Source: Lysobacter sp. (lineage in GTDB: Bacteria > Pseudomonadota > Gammaproteobacteria > Xanthomonadales > Xanthomonadaceae). Taken from it: a stretch of 64,000 nucleotides of DNA. This document shows, piece after piece, positions 29,634 through 39,103 of this stretch. The number at the start of each line of letters is the position of its first letter. The first letter of the stretch is position 1. The stretch spans positions 133,165 through 197,164 of the forward strand of contig SSGH01000008.1 in NCBI GenBank assembly GCA_008015835.1. Direction: 5' to 3'. The translations under genes were made by a program, and so were the position numbers. Below the pieces are notes generated by a model. It did not search any database, had not been told where the DNA came from, and saw only the letters and a list, made by a program, of their open reading frames with translations.

Positions 29634-29999
29634 ATGAGACACGTGCTCGAACATGAACGCCCATTGCTCGCGTACGTATTCGAACTCGCGGGCATTCGCG
29701 TCGATTTGGACGCGTTGATCGTGCGCTCGCTGTCGGACGGCGGTATGGGCAGTCTCGCCATCGCTCCTTTCGAGGCATCGCGCCGCTTCGGTTCGACGCT
29801 TTCGGAATGCCATTTCTACAATGCGAATAACGTTCCCACGTTGGTCGCACTGAACGCGGATCAAGACGGTATGCCGTTCGAGATCGATGTCTGGCGAGCG
29901 GATTTCAGCTCGACAGTCGTTTGGCCTCTGCGAAGCGATCTAGTGGCCGGTCCGCCTCACCCTTCGATCGAACCGACTCGCGAAACGGGTTCGGCTTGA
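29634..29999 (+). CDS. Hypothetical protein (DUF6984-like)
   Basis: 121-aa ORF right after the TfoX gene; 'MRHVLEHERPLLAYVFELAGI...VRSLSDGGMGSLAI'. Confidence 0.6.
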   Translation: MRHVLEHERPLLAYVFELAGIRVDLDALIVRSLSDGGMGSLAIAPFEASRRFGSTLSECHFYNANNVPTLVALNADQDGMPFEIDVWRADFSSTVVWPLRSDLVAGPPHPSIEPTRETGSA

Positions 30000-30014
30000 T
30001 TCTGGCGATCGAAC

Positions 30015-30614
30015 TCAATTCCCGATTTCCATCGTCGCGGCGTTCTCGGCCAGCGCGGGCGACAGCCAGCAGTACGAACCCACCTGGCGCAGACCCGATG
30101 CGCTCAGATGCTTTCGATAGAACGCCGCCGTACGCGGCTGAAACCCGACGTTATCCCCTTCGGTTTCGTCTTCCTTCGCGAAAATTTCGATGAATGCCAC
30201 GCCGCCGCAGAGTTCGGCGAGGCCGGGCAGGCCGCGCAGCAGTTCGCGGGTCGGCACGTAATGCAGCACGTCGCTGCAGATCAGCAGATCGACCGGCGGA
30301 CAGGGCCGCAGCGCCTCGAAATCGGCGAAGCGCGCGAAATGCAGGTTGCGACGCGCGCCGTAGCGGCGGATCGCGTATTCGCTGTTGTCGAACCCCAGAT
30401 ACCGCAGTTTCGGCCGAAGTTCCAGCAGCGGTGCGCGCCACGCGCCTTCGCCGCAGCCGATGTCGAGCACGGTGCGGATCGGGCGCTCCAGATGGTATTC
30501 GGCGGTCGCCACCGCCAGTGCGACCTTGCGTTTCAGACGCGCGCGATCGCCGATGCCCGCTTTGCGGTACCACGTGTCGAAATAAGCGCGGTCGTAGAGT
30601 TTTTCGCGAGTCAT
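30015..30614 (-). CDS. Class I SAM-dependent methyltransferase
   Basis: 'TVLDIGCGEGAWRAPLLELRPKLRYLGFDNSEYAI', 'DLLICSDVLHYV'; ATGA overlap with upstream gene. Confidence 0.88.
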   Translation of the reverse strand: MTREKLYDRAYFDTWYRKAGIGDRARLKRKVALAVATAEYHLERPIRTVLDIGCGEGAWRAPLLELRPKLRYLGFDNSEYAIRRYGARRNLHFARFADFEALRPCPPVDLLICSDVLHYVPTRELLRGLPGLAELCGGVAFIEIFAKEDETEGDNVGFQPRTAAFYRKHLSASGLRQVGSYCWLSPALAENAATMEIGN

Positions 30615-31384
30615 GCGCGGCCGATGAGCAGCGAGGTCATCGACAGCGAGCCGATCACCTCGTCGTTGAAGAGTTCCAGCGCGTCGTCGTCGCGAACCAG
30701 CGCCAGGGCGTACAGCAGCGGAATGTAGTGCTCGGGCGTGGGGATCGACAAGCGCGCGTCCTCGCCGAGCGCCGGCCAGTCGGCGAGGACATCGAACTCG
30801 CGCGCGCGAGTCGCGGCGTTGACGCGGTCGCGAAAGCGTAGCGCCCACGGCAGCGGCGTGGCGTCGCGCCAATCGAAAAGCCGCAGGTTGTGGACGATGT
30901 CGCCGCTGGCGACGAGCATCACGCCTTCGTCGCGCAAGGGCGAGAGCCGACGTGCCAGATCGAGGTGCCAAGCGCCCGGTCGACGCGAATCGATGCCGAG
31001 TTGGACGATGGGAATGTCGGCGTCGGGATACATCGGCCGCAGCACGCCCCACGCGCCATGATCGAGCCCGCGCTGCGGATCGATGCGCGCCGGAAACGCA
31101 TCGCCGAGCAGCTCGACCACGCGTTGCGCCAAGGCCGGATCGCCCGGTGCGGGATAACGCACATCGAACAGCGCCTGCGGAAACCCGCCGAAATCGTGGA
31201 TGGTCGGCGGCGCGGCGCTGCCGGTGAGCCACGGCCCGGGCGTTTCCCAGTGCGCGGAGACGCAGAGAATCGCGCGCGGCTTGGGCAAACGCGCCCCGAG
31301 CGCGCGCCACGCGCGCGACCACGCGTTGTCTTCGATGGCGTTCATCGGCGAACCGTGGCCGAGGAACAAGACGGGCTGGAGCAT
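30611..31384 (-). CDS. ygiD: 4,5-DOPA dioxygenase extradiol-like protein (YgiD)
   Basis: 'LFLGHGSPMNAIEDNAWSRAWRALG', 'ILCVSAHWET', 'GLDHGAWGVLRPMYPDADIPIVQLGID'. Confidence 0.93.
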   Translation of the reverse strand: MLQPVLFLGHGSPMNAIEDNAWSRAWRALGARLPKPRAILCVSAHWETPGPWLTGSAAPPTIHDFGGFPQALFDVRYPAPGDPALAQRVVELLGDAFPARIDPQRGLDHGAWGVLRPMYPDADIPIVQLGIDSRRPGAWHLDLARRLSPLRDEGVMLVASGDIVHNLRLFDWRDATPLPWALRFRDRVNAATRAREFDVLADWPALGEDARLSIPTPEHYIPLLYALALVRDDDALELFNDEVIGSLSMTSLLIGRA

Positions 31385-31469
31385 CGGCGGAAGGTTTCGG
31401 ATGCGCCGGAGCGGCGGGGCGTGTCATCCTAACGCGCTCGGCGCGTGCGCCCTCGGGACGGATCATTCC

Positions 31470-31892
31470 ATGCAGGCCTATTTCTGGACCAAATCGCTCC
31501 ATCTGCTGTTCGTCGTGGCCTGGATGGCGACGGTGTTCTATCTGCCGCGCATCCTGGTGAACATCGCCGAAGTCGGCGATGCGCCCGCGGTGCGGGATCG
31601 CTTGGTTCTGATGGGACGGCGCTTGTATCGCTTCGGCCACATCATGTTCGGCATCGCGCTGGTGTTCGGGCTGGTGCTGTGGTTCCACTTCGATATCGCC
31701 GGCGGATGGCTGCACATCAAGCTCACGCTGATCGCGCTGATGCTGGCGCATTTCGTCGTCGCCGGGCGTTGGTTGAAAGGCGTGGACAAGGGCCGTGCCT
31801 TGCCTTCGGCGAAGGCGCTGCGGTGGTTCAACGAGCTGCCGATCTTCCTGCTGCTGGCCGTGATCTATCTTGTGTTGGCGAAGCCGCTGTAA
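31470..31892 (+). CDS. CopD/HemJ-family membrane protein
   Basis: 'MQAYFWTKSLHLLFVVAWMATVFYLPRILVN' typical of HemJ/TIGR00701-like proteins. Confidence 0.82.
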   Translation: MQAYFWTKSLHLLFVVAWMATVFYLPRILVNIAEVGDAPAVRDRLVLMGRRLYRFGHIMFGIALVFGLVLWFHFDIAGGWLHIKLTLIALMLAHFVVAGRWLKGVDKGRALPSAKALRWFNELPIFLLLAVIYLVLAKPL

Positions 31893-31902
31893 GCCGCACA
31901 AG

Positions 31903-32220
31903 AATGCCCCGACGCCGCAGCATCGCTCGCGACGTATCTCCCACGTAGGAGCGACGCAAGTCGCGACCACTCTGTTGCGCTACTCGCGAACATCGGGACA
32001 GCCGCGCGATCGTCGCGACTCGCGTCGCTCCTACAAAAGCGACGGATTGCGACTGCGAAGCCGCGCGACAATACCCGAACGCCGCAGCATCGCTCGCGAC
32101 GCATCTCCCGCGTAGGAGCGACGCAAGTCGCGACCGCCATGTCGTGCTATTCGCGAAAATCGAAATACCCGCGCGATGGTCGCGACTCGCGTCGCTCCTA
32201 CAAAAGCGACGGATTGCGAC
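31903..32220. repeat. Two tandem ~150-bp repeats (period 167 bp), each with gtaggagcgacgcaagtcgcgacc / cgcgactcgcgtcgctcctac arms
   Basis: Copies 31903-32053 and 32070-32220 read directly. Confidence 0.9.
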
Positions 32221-32225
32221 GAGCG

Positions 32226-33941
32226 CTAGCGCTTCCGGGAGGCTTCCGGCGTCGGCAACGTCACCGGCACGCCGTCGGCGTTGCACAGTTTCTCGGCGCA
32301 TAGGGCCTCGCGCAGCTTCGGCGTGGCCTGCAGCAGGATGTGGTAGATCGCGTTCTGCTCCAGCGAACCGCGCACCGCCGATGCGCCCGGGCCGCGCGCC
32401 CAGATGCCGACATCGTCGCCGCCGTGGGTTTCGTTGCCCAGGGGCACCATCGCTTCCTGCATGAAGTTCGGGTGTTCGGTGTCCACCTCGCTCAGATTCG
32501 GACGTCCGTGCGCGCTTTGGAAGCCGCTGACTTCCTGCGGGAAGGTTTTCGGGCCTTCGGGCGATTGATCGGTGGCGCCGACGTAGCCGGGGCCGTTGGC
32601 GTAGCTCAAGGTGGTGTAGGGCAGGCCGGTGGCATCCGTCGCGTAGCCGCTGGGGTCGTTGCCTTCGCCGCTGCTGCCCCTGACCTTGCCGAGGATCGCG
32701 TTGCCGCGCGTGGGGTAGCCGACGAAGTTCAGAGTATGCGAATGATCGGCGGTGACCAGGATCAGGGTGTCGTCGGAAGACGTCATCGTCGCCGCCGCGG
32801 CGACCGCTTCGCTCAGCGCGATGGTATCGGTCAACGCGCGATACGCGTTGCCCAGATGGTGCGCATGATCGATCCGGCCGCCTTCCACCAGCAGCACGTA
32901 ACCGCTGCCGCCGTTCTCCGCCGAACGCCGCTGCAGCCGGTCGATCGCGGCGCGGGTCATCTCGGCCAGCGAGGGTTCGCCGGCCTTGTCCGTCGCGCGA
33001 TCGTGTTCGAAGTGCATGTGGCTGGGCTCGAACAGGCCCAACAGCGGCGCATTGATCGGCGCGGCATCGAACTGCGCTTTGTTCCAGACGTAGACGCCGT
33101 CGGTGCGACGCGCTTTCCATTCGGCCGTCAAATCGCGCCCGTCCAAACGCAGGCCGGTTTGATCGTCGTACTCCGGGTCGTTTTGCGTCGCGGGAATGAA
33201 ATTGCCCCGGCCACCGCCCAGAATCACGTCCGGCCCGTTGCCGTACGGCGTTTCGATCAACTGGCGGGCGATGTCGCGGCACCCGGCTTCGTGGGCGCGC
33301 GTCGGCATTTCGGCGTCGTTTTCCCAGTTGCGATCGGGCGAATGCGCGTAGGTCGCGCCCGGCGTGGCGTGCGTGATGCGCGTGGTGGTGACCACGCCGG
33401 TCGCCAGGCCTGTGCGCGCGGCCAATTCCCACAGCGTCGTCAACGGCGCGGCCAACGCCTCGGCGCATTCGCCGCGTTTGGCCGATTGCGCGATCGACAG
33501 CACGCCGGCGCGCGTCTTCGCGCCCGTCGCCATCGCGCTCATGGTGCCGGCGGAGTCGGGCGTCTGGCTGTCGGTGTTGTAGGTCTTGCTGAAGCCGGTG
33601 TGCGGGAAGGCTTCCCAACTCAGCGCGTGTTCTTCGCCGGGTTGGCCCATGCGCTGGCCTTCCAGAATGCGCGCCGCAGCCACCGTGGTCAGGCTCATGC
33701 CGTCGCCGACGAACAAAATCACGTTCTTCGCCCGGCCCGACATCGCGCCGCGTTCGGCCGCCTGCGCGGCGCCGGCGCGGTACCACCACGCCGCGGTTTC
33801 GCCGCCGGGGCGTTCGATCTGCGGCACGTCCACCGGACGCGGCGCGGGCGCGGATTTGGCTTTCCATGCGGCCGCATCGGTGAACGGCATCGCGCCGACG
33901 ACGAGGGCGCTAGCGAGGGCGAGGGCGGTGCGGTGGCGCAT
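32226..33941 (-). CDS. Alkaline phosphatase
   Basis: 'NVILFVGDGMSLTTVAAARI', 'TDSQTPDSAGTMSAMATGAKT', 'ILVTADHSHTL'. Confidence 0.93.
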   Translation of the reverse strand: MRHRTALALASALVVGAMPFTDAAAWKAKSAPAPRPVDVPQIERPGGETAAWWYRAGAAQAAERGAMSGRAKNVILFVGDGMSLTTVAAARILEGQRMGQPGEEHALSWEAFPHTGFSKTYNTDSQTPDSAGTMSAMATGAKTRAGVLSIAQSAKRGECAEALAAPLTTLWELAARTGLATGVVTTTRITHATPGATYAHSPDRNWENDAEMPTRAHEAGCRDIARQLIETPYGNGPDVILGGGRGNFIPATQNDPEYDDQTGLRLDGRDLTAEWKARRTDGVYVWNKAQFDAAPINAPLLGLFEPSHMHFEHDRATDKAGEPSLAEMTRAAIDRLQRRSAENGGSGYVLLVEGGRIDHAHHLGNAYRALTDTIALSEAVAAAATMTSSDDTLILVTADHSHTLNFVGYPTRGNAILGKVRGSSGEGNDPSGYATDATGLPYTTLSYANGPGYVGATDQSPEGPKTFPQEVSGFQSAHGRPNLSEVDTEHPNFMQEAMVPLGNETHGGDDVGIWARGPGASAVRGSLEQNAIYHILLQATPKLREALCAEKLCNADGVPVTLPTPEASRKR

Positions 33942-34107
33942 GCGGACGCTCGGTTCGGGTCGAGGGCGCCGATTATGCCGGGTCGCCGCGACCGATTCGA
34001 AATGTCCGCATGACGCCTAGTCGTTTCCTCTCGCCTGCGGCCTGGGCTATCGTGCCGCTTTCGTCGACGAGGCGGCCGCGTCGCGGCCCCGCAGGAGAGC
34101 ACCGAGC

Positions 34108-35445
34108 ATGTCCGATACGCGCGCAGGCCCGCTGGCGTGGTGGTTCCGCATACCGTTCTGGCAGCGCGTGCTGGGCGGGTTCGCGCTGGGCGCATTGGCC
34201 GGCTGGGCGTTCGGGCCGAACGCGGAAACCTGGTTCCAGCCGCTGGGCGAGCTTTACATCACGCTGATCAAGATGATCGCGGTGCCCTTGGTGTTCTTCG
34301 CGGTGATCCACGCCATCGGTTCGTTGCACGGGCAAAAATCCGTGGCCGAGCTGGGCGGTCGCACGTTTCTGTGGTTCGCGATCACCGCCTTGCTCGCGGT
34401 GTGCGTCGGCTTGGCGGTGGGGACGATCTTCCAACCAGGCGCCGGCATGAGCGGCCTCACGGTCGATCCGAAATTCGTGCCGAAGGACGTGCCCAGCCCG
34501 GTGCAGGTGTTGCTGAACATCGTGCCCTCGAACCCGTTCCATGCGTTGACCGGCATCGGCACGACGAAAAACGCCGCGGGCGAGACCGTGCTGGCGACCG
34601 GCAAAGGTTCGATTCTGCCGGTCATCTTTTTCGCCGCGCTCATCGGTTTCGCGATGGTGAAACTGGGCGAAAAAGTACCGAACGCGCGCAAGCTGGCCGG
34701 CGAAGCCAGCGAGATCATGATTCAGATCACGCGGTTCGTGCTGGAACTCACGCCGATCGGCACCTTCGGTTTGATCGCGGCGTTGGTGGGCGCGTACGGC
34801 TTCGAGAAATTGCTGCCGTTCGGCAGTTTCGTGCTCGCGCTGTACCTGGCCTGCGCGCTGCATATCGTCGTGGTCTACGGCGGTTTGCTGCTCGCGCACG
34901 GCTTGAACCCGTGGAAATTCTTCCGCGGCGCCGCGCCGGGCATGCAGGTCGCGTTCGTCAGTTCCTCCAGTTTCGCTTCGCTGCCGGTGTCGATCCGCAG
35001 CGTCACCCACAACCTCGGCGTGGACAAGGATTACGCCTCGTTCGCGGTGCCGTTGGGCGCCAGCATCAAAATGGACGGCTGCGGCGCGATTTATCCGGCG
35101 TTGTGCGCGGTGTTCATTGCGCAATACACCGGCGCGCCGCTGTCGATGGAGCAGTATTTCATCGTGATGCTGGCCTCGGTGCTCGGCAGTTTCGGCACCG
35201 CCGGCGTGCCCGGCACCGCGACGGTGATGGCGACCGTGGTGCTGAGCGCGGCGGGGTTGCCGCTGGAAGTCATCGGTTACCTGTACGCCATCGATCGCGT
35301 GCTGGACATGATGCGCACGATGACCAACGTGACCGGGCAAATGCTGGTGCCGGTGCTGGTGGCGAAGCAGACCGGGTTGCTCGATAAAACGGTGTACGAC
35401 GCGGCGCCGACCAATGTGGGGATGGAAGACGAACCTGCGGCTTGA
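34108..35445 (+). CDS. Dicarboxylate/amino acid:cation symporter (DAACS)
   Basis: 'AFVSSSSFASLPVSIRS', 'FAVPLGASIKMDGCGAIYPALCAVFIAQ', 'GTAGVPGTATVM'. Confidence 0.94.
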   Translation: MSDTRAGPLAWWFRIPFWQRVLGGFALGALAGWAFGPNAETWFQPLGELYITLIKMIAVPLVFFAVIHAIGSLHGQKSVAELGGRTFLWFAITALLAVCVGLAVGTIFQPGAGMSGLTVDPKFVPKDVPSPVQVLLNIVPSNPFHALTGIGTTKNAAGETVLATGKGSILPVIFFAALIGFAMVKLGEKVPNARKLAGEASEIMIQITRFVLELTPIGTFGLIAALVGAYGFEKLLPFGSFVLALYLACALHIVVVYGGLLLAHGLNPWKFFRGAAPGMQVAFVSSSSFASLPVSIRSVTHNLGVDKDYASFAVPLGASIKMDGCGAIYPALCAVFIAQYTGAPLSMEQYFIVMLASVLGSFGTAGVPGTATVMATVVLSAAGLPLEVIGYLYAIDRVLDMMRTMTNVTGQMLVPVLVAKQTGLLDKTVYDAAPTNVGMEDEPAA

Positions 35446-35568
35446 AAAACGTTCGCCTTCGCGCGGACGAACGAAACGCGGCTCGCGCGCGAACATGCCG
35501 ATTCGCATATCGATGCGCTCGGACGCAGAGACGACTATTCCCGATCCCCGCAACGCCGACCGACCCGC

Positions 35569-35997
35569 ATGACCGAAGAACTTGTCCTGATCGAACGTTT
35601 TCCCGATGCGCCGACGTATCGCGCGCTGCGCGTGGCCGGCGGCATGTCGCCGAAAACCGTAGAGGCCGCTGCGCGCGGCTTGCCGAACACGCTGTACGGC
35701 GTGAGCCTGGTGCACGACGGCCAAGTCGTCGGCATGGGCCGCATCGTCGGCGACGGCGGCTGTTTCTTCGTCGTAGTCGATATCGTGGTAACGCCGCGGT
35801 GGCAAGGGCGCGGGCTCGGCAAGCGCATCATGGCCGCGCTGAATGCGTGGCTGCGCGCGAATGCGCCTGAATCGGCGTACGTGCAGCTCGCGGCGGACGG
35901 CGACGCGAAGTATCTCTACGAGAAATTCGGGTTCGTCGAAACCGCGCCGGCCACCGTCAACATGGCCTACACCGTGAAGCGCCGCGCGGCGGATTGA
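35569..35997 (+). CDS. GNAT N-acetyltransferase
   Basis: 'FFVVVDIVVTPRWQGRGLGKRIMAALNAWL', 'YEKFGFVETAPATVNMAY'. Confidence 0.9.
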   Translation: MTEELVLIERFPDAPTYRALRVAGGMSPKTVEAAARGLPNTLYGVSLVHDGQVVGMGRIVGDGGCFFVVVDIVVTPRWQGRGLGKRIMAALNAWLRANAPESAYVQLAADGDAKYLYEKFGFVETAPATVNMAYTVKRRAAD

Positions 35998-36073
35998 CCG
36001 ATACGGCGTGCGCGTTTAGACGCGACAACGATTTCTCGCTTACGAAACATTACGTATGCCGGGGATCATTCCT

Positions 36074-36163
36074 CGTCATCCCGGCGCAAGCCGGGATCCA
36101 GCTTTCGAAAGGCCCAGTTTTCACGAACATTCAAACGGGATCCCGGCTTGCGCCGGGATGACG
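36074..36163. repeat. Inverted repeat, perfect 26-bp arms (cgtcatcccggcgcaagccgggatcc)
   Basis: Arms 36074-36099 and 36138-36163. Confidence 0.92.
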
Positions 36164-36215
36164 ATTCCAGGTTGTGCGGCTTTATCGGGCGATCCTCGAT
36201 GGCGTCTCATGCGCC

Positions 36216-36298
36216 GTCATCCCGAGCGCAGCGAGGGACCTGTTTTTACGGCCCGCCATCGATTCGACAAGCAGGTCCCTCGCTGCGCTCGGGATGAC
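36216..36298. repeat. Inverted repeat, perfect 27-bp arms (gtcatcccgagcgcagcgagggacctg)
   Basis: Arms 36216-36242 and 36272-36298. Confidence 0.92.
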
Positions 36299-36365
36299 AG
36301 ACGTTTCGATGGCCGCTCGCGTTCGAAGGTTTCATGATCGCTAGCCCTCGAACTTTTCATGATCG

Positions 36366-37445
36366 CTAACGGTCGAGCGTCTCGCGAAACCGCTCGAACG
36401 CCGCGATGCCATCGTCCACCGTCACCAGATCCATCACGTCGTCGTGTTCGATCTTGGTGCCCCATTTGAGTTCAGCGGCGGGTTTTCCGAGATATTTCCG
36501 CGCGGCGTCGTCGTAGCGATTCGCGCAGAAGCGGATGTCGGAATACGGGCCGCTGCGCGCGGGGTTGCTGGCGGCGTGCAGCCCCAATACTTTCGTGCCC
36601 ATCGCGTTGGCGATATGCATCGGGCCGGAGTCCGGCGTCATCAACAGATCGGCGCGCGCGAGCAACGCGGGCAGTTGTTTGAGCGTGTCCTTGCCGACCA
36701 AATCGAGCGTCGCGGCGTCTCTGTTCGGTGCCGCCATCGCCGCGAGAATCGCGTCGCTGGTACTGCGCTCGAGTTCGCTGCGCCCGCCGCACAACACCAC
36801 GCGCCAGCCCTGCGCGATGGCGTGGTCGGCGACTGCGGCGTATCGGTCGGCGCGCCAATTGCGGCGGAAGTGGCTGGAGCAGGGTGAGATCGCCAGCGTC
36901 GGGCGCCCATCGTCCGGCCACTGCGCGCGCGCCCAGGCCCAGGCGTCGTCGGGGACGGGCAGATCCCAGATCACCTCGGTCTGCTTCAGGCCCAACGGCT
37001 CGCAAAAGCTGCCGATGGCATCCAGCACATGGATGCCGGGGCGGTCGGGGATGCGCTCGTTGACGAACGCGCCGTGCAAATCCTTCGAGCGCGATTTGTC
37101 GTAGCCGATGCGCCGCTTCGCCGGCAAAAAGGCCGAAAGCAGATTCGCGCGGGCCGCGACTTGCATCTGCAGCAGCGCGTCGAAGCGGCGCCCGGCCAGG
37201 CTTCGACGCAGCGCGCGCATGCCCGACAGGCCGGTTTTCTTGTCGTAGATCACAAATTCGACGCCATCGAGGCCGTCGAGCAGCTTCTGTTCGCCTTTGC
37301 CGATCACCCAGGTCAGCGCGACCTCGGGCCATGCCTTGCGCAGCGTGCGCACCAGCGGCACCACGTGGGTCACGTCGCCCAGCGCGGAGAGCCGCAGCAG
37401 GCAGATCGAGCGCGGGGATGGCGAAACCGAATCGTTATTAATCAA
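36366..37445 (-). CDS. Glycosyltransferase family 9 (heptosyltransferase-like)
   Basis: 'ICLLRLSALGDVTHVVPLVRTLRKAWP', 'MTPDSGPMHIANAMGTKVLGLHAASNPARSGPY'; probable TTG start at 37445. Confidence 0.9.
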   Translation of the reverse strand: MINNDSVSPSPRSICLLRLSALGDVTHVVPLVRTLRKAWPEVALTWVIGKGEQKLLDGLDGVEFVIYDKKTGLSGMRALRRSLAGRRFDALLQMQVAARANLLSAFLPAKRRIGYDKSRSKDLHGAFVNERIPDRPGIHVLDAIGSFCEPLGLKQTEVIWDLPVPDDAWAWARAQWPDDGRPTLAISPCSSHFRRNWRADRYAAVADHAIAQGWRVVLCGGRSELERSTSDAILAAMAAPNRDAATLDLVGKDTLKQLPALLARADLLMTPDSGPMHIANAMGTKVLGLHAASNPARSGPYSDIRFCANRYDDAARKYLGKPAAELKWGTKIEHDDVMDLVTVDDGIAAFERFRETLDR

Positions 37446-37461
37446 TTGATACACTCGGGCG

Positions 37462-38268
37462 ATGGCCGGTCTCGACACCAGCGAAAACCTCACGCCGTTC
37501 CGCATCGCGGACGACGCGGGCCGGGTGCTCGAAGGCGCGATTCTGTTCGACGCGACGCGGGTGCGGCAAGCCGACCCCGGCTGGTTCGATCCCGCGTGGT
37601 GGGGCGAACGCGCGCAGGCCGTGGGCAGCGGCGGTCGCGGCGGGGCCTGGTTCGTCGAGCCCGCGACCGAGAGCCAAGTCGCGGAACGCGGGTCGAATTC
37701 CATTCCCTTCGGCGCCGCCGTGCTCCGTCACTATCTGCGCGGCGGCATGGTCGCGCGATTCAGCCGCGATCGTTTCTGGTGGCGCGGCCCGTCGCATGTC
37801 CGCAGCTTCGACGAATTCCGGCTGCTGCGCGAACTGCGCGGCAAAGGCCTGCCGGTGCCGATGCCGATCGCCGCGATTTACTGGCGCGTCGGCGGCTTTT
37901 ACCGCGCAGCGATCCTGCTCGATCGTCTGCAGAACGTGCGCGCGCTGGCCGACTGGGCCTCGGACGACGCCGAGGCGGCGATCTGGGCCCGCGCGGGCGA
38001 GTTGATCGCGCGCATGCATCGCGTCGGGCTCGATCACGCCGACCTCAACGCCCATAACCTGCTGTTCGAGCCGAACGGTCGCGGTTGGATCATCGATCTG
38101 GATCGCGGCCGGATCCGCATTCCGGCCACCGCATGGCGCGAGGCGAATCTCAAGCGTTTGGAGCGTTCCTTGCTGAAATTGCGCGGCGCGCGCAGCGAGG
38201 ACCGCGTGCGCGAGGATGTGCGGCGGCTGCGCGAGGCTTACGATACGCGCTGGCGGCGCGGGATATGA
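37462..38268 (+). CDS. kdkA: 3-deoxy-D-manno-octulosonic acid kinase
   Basis: '[36 protein letters not shown]', '[16 protein letters not shown]...[10 protein letters not shown]'. Confidence 0.92.
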   Translation: MAGLDTSENLTPFRIADDAGRVLEGAILFDATRVRQADPGWFDPAWWGERAQAVGSGGRGGAWFVEPATESQVAERGSNSIPFGAAVLRHYLRGGMVARFSRDRFWWRGPSHVRSFDEFRLLRELRGKGLPVPMPIAAIYWRVGGFYRAAILLDRLQNVRALADWASDDAEAAIWARAGELIARMHRVGLDHADLNAHNLLFEPNGRGWIIDLDRGRIRIPATAWREANLKRLERSLLKLRGARSEDRVREDVRRLREAYDTRWRRGI

Positions 38269-38303
38269 ACGCGTCGGTTCCTTCCGACAGGGGCGGTGCG
38301 GCA

Positions 38304-39103
38304 TGAGTTGGATCTTGCGTTTTCACGGCGTCGGCAACGCCTTCGCGGTCGAATTGGGTTCGGCGATGGCGACCATCGAGCGCGACGGCCGCCCGTGGCT
38401 CACCATCGATTGCGGCGGCGACGGCCTCACCGCCTGCCTCGCGCACTACGGCGTCGCGCCGGACGCGTGGTTCATCACCCATACGCATTTGGACCACATC
38501 GCGGGTTTCGAACGCTTGTTCTTCGGTTCGTTCTTCGACCCGGCGCGACGCGGACGCATTCGCCTGTACGTGCCGGTCAACGTGGTGCCGCTGTTGCACA
38601 AACGCGTCGCCGAATATCCCAATGTGCTGGCCGAGGGCGGCGCGAATTTCTGGGACGGCTTCCAACTGATTCCCGTCGGCGATCATTTCTGGCACGACGG
38701 CGTGCGTTTGGAGACCTTCGCCACGCGCCATCATTGGCCCGAAACCAGCTACGGCCTGCGTCTGCGCGGCAGCGCGGTGTGGACGGGCGATACGCGGCCG
38801 ATCCCGGAAGCGCTGGCGGCGATGGCGAACGAGGGCGAACTGGTCGCCCACGATTGCGCGCTGCACGGGAACCCCTCGCACAGCGGCATCGACGACCTGG
38901 AGCGCGAATACCCGCGCGAATTGCTCGAACGCTGTTGGCTGTATCACTACGCCAGCGCGGCCGACGGCGATGCGCTGGCCGCGCGCGGCTATCGTGTGGC
39001 GCGCCCGGGCGATGCGCTGACCTTGTCGGAGCCCACGGCGTTGCGCGCGGATCTGTCGTTTCTGTCGGCCGGCGCAACCGAAGCGGCGGTCGCGTCCTCT
39101 TGA
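38304..39103 (+). CDS. MBL-fold metallohydrolase
   Basis: 'AWFITHTHLDHIAGFERLF', 'VWTGDTRPIPEAL', 'VAHDCALHGNPSHSGIDDL'. Confidence 0.9.

Noticed and set aside
30615-31970. N-terminal extension of ORF 30015..31970
   Set aside because: Antisense/out-of-frame through ygiD and the HemJ-like gene; the methyltransferase starts at 30614.
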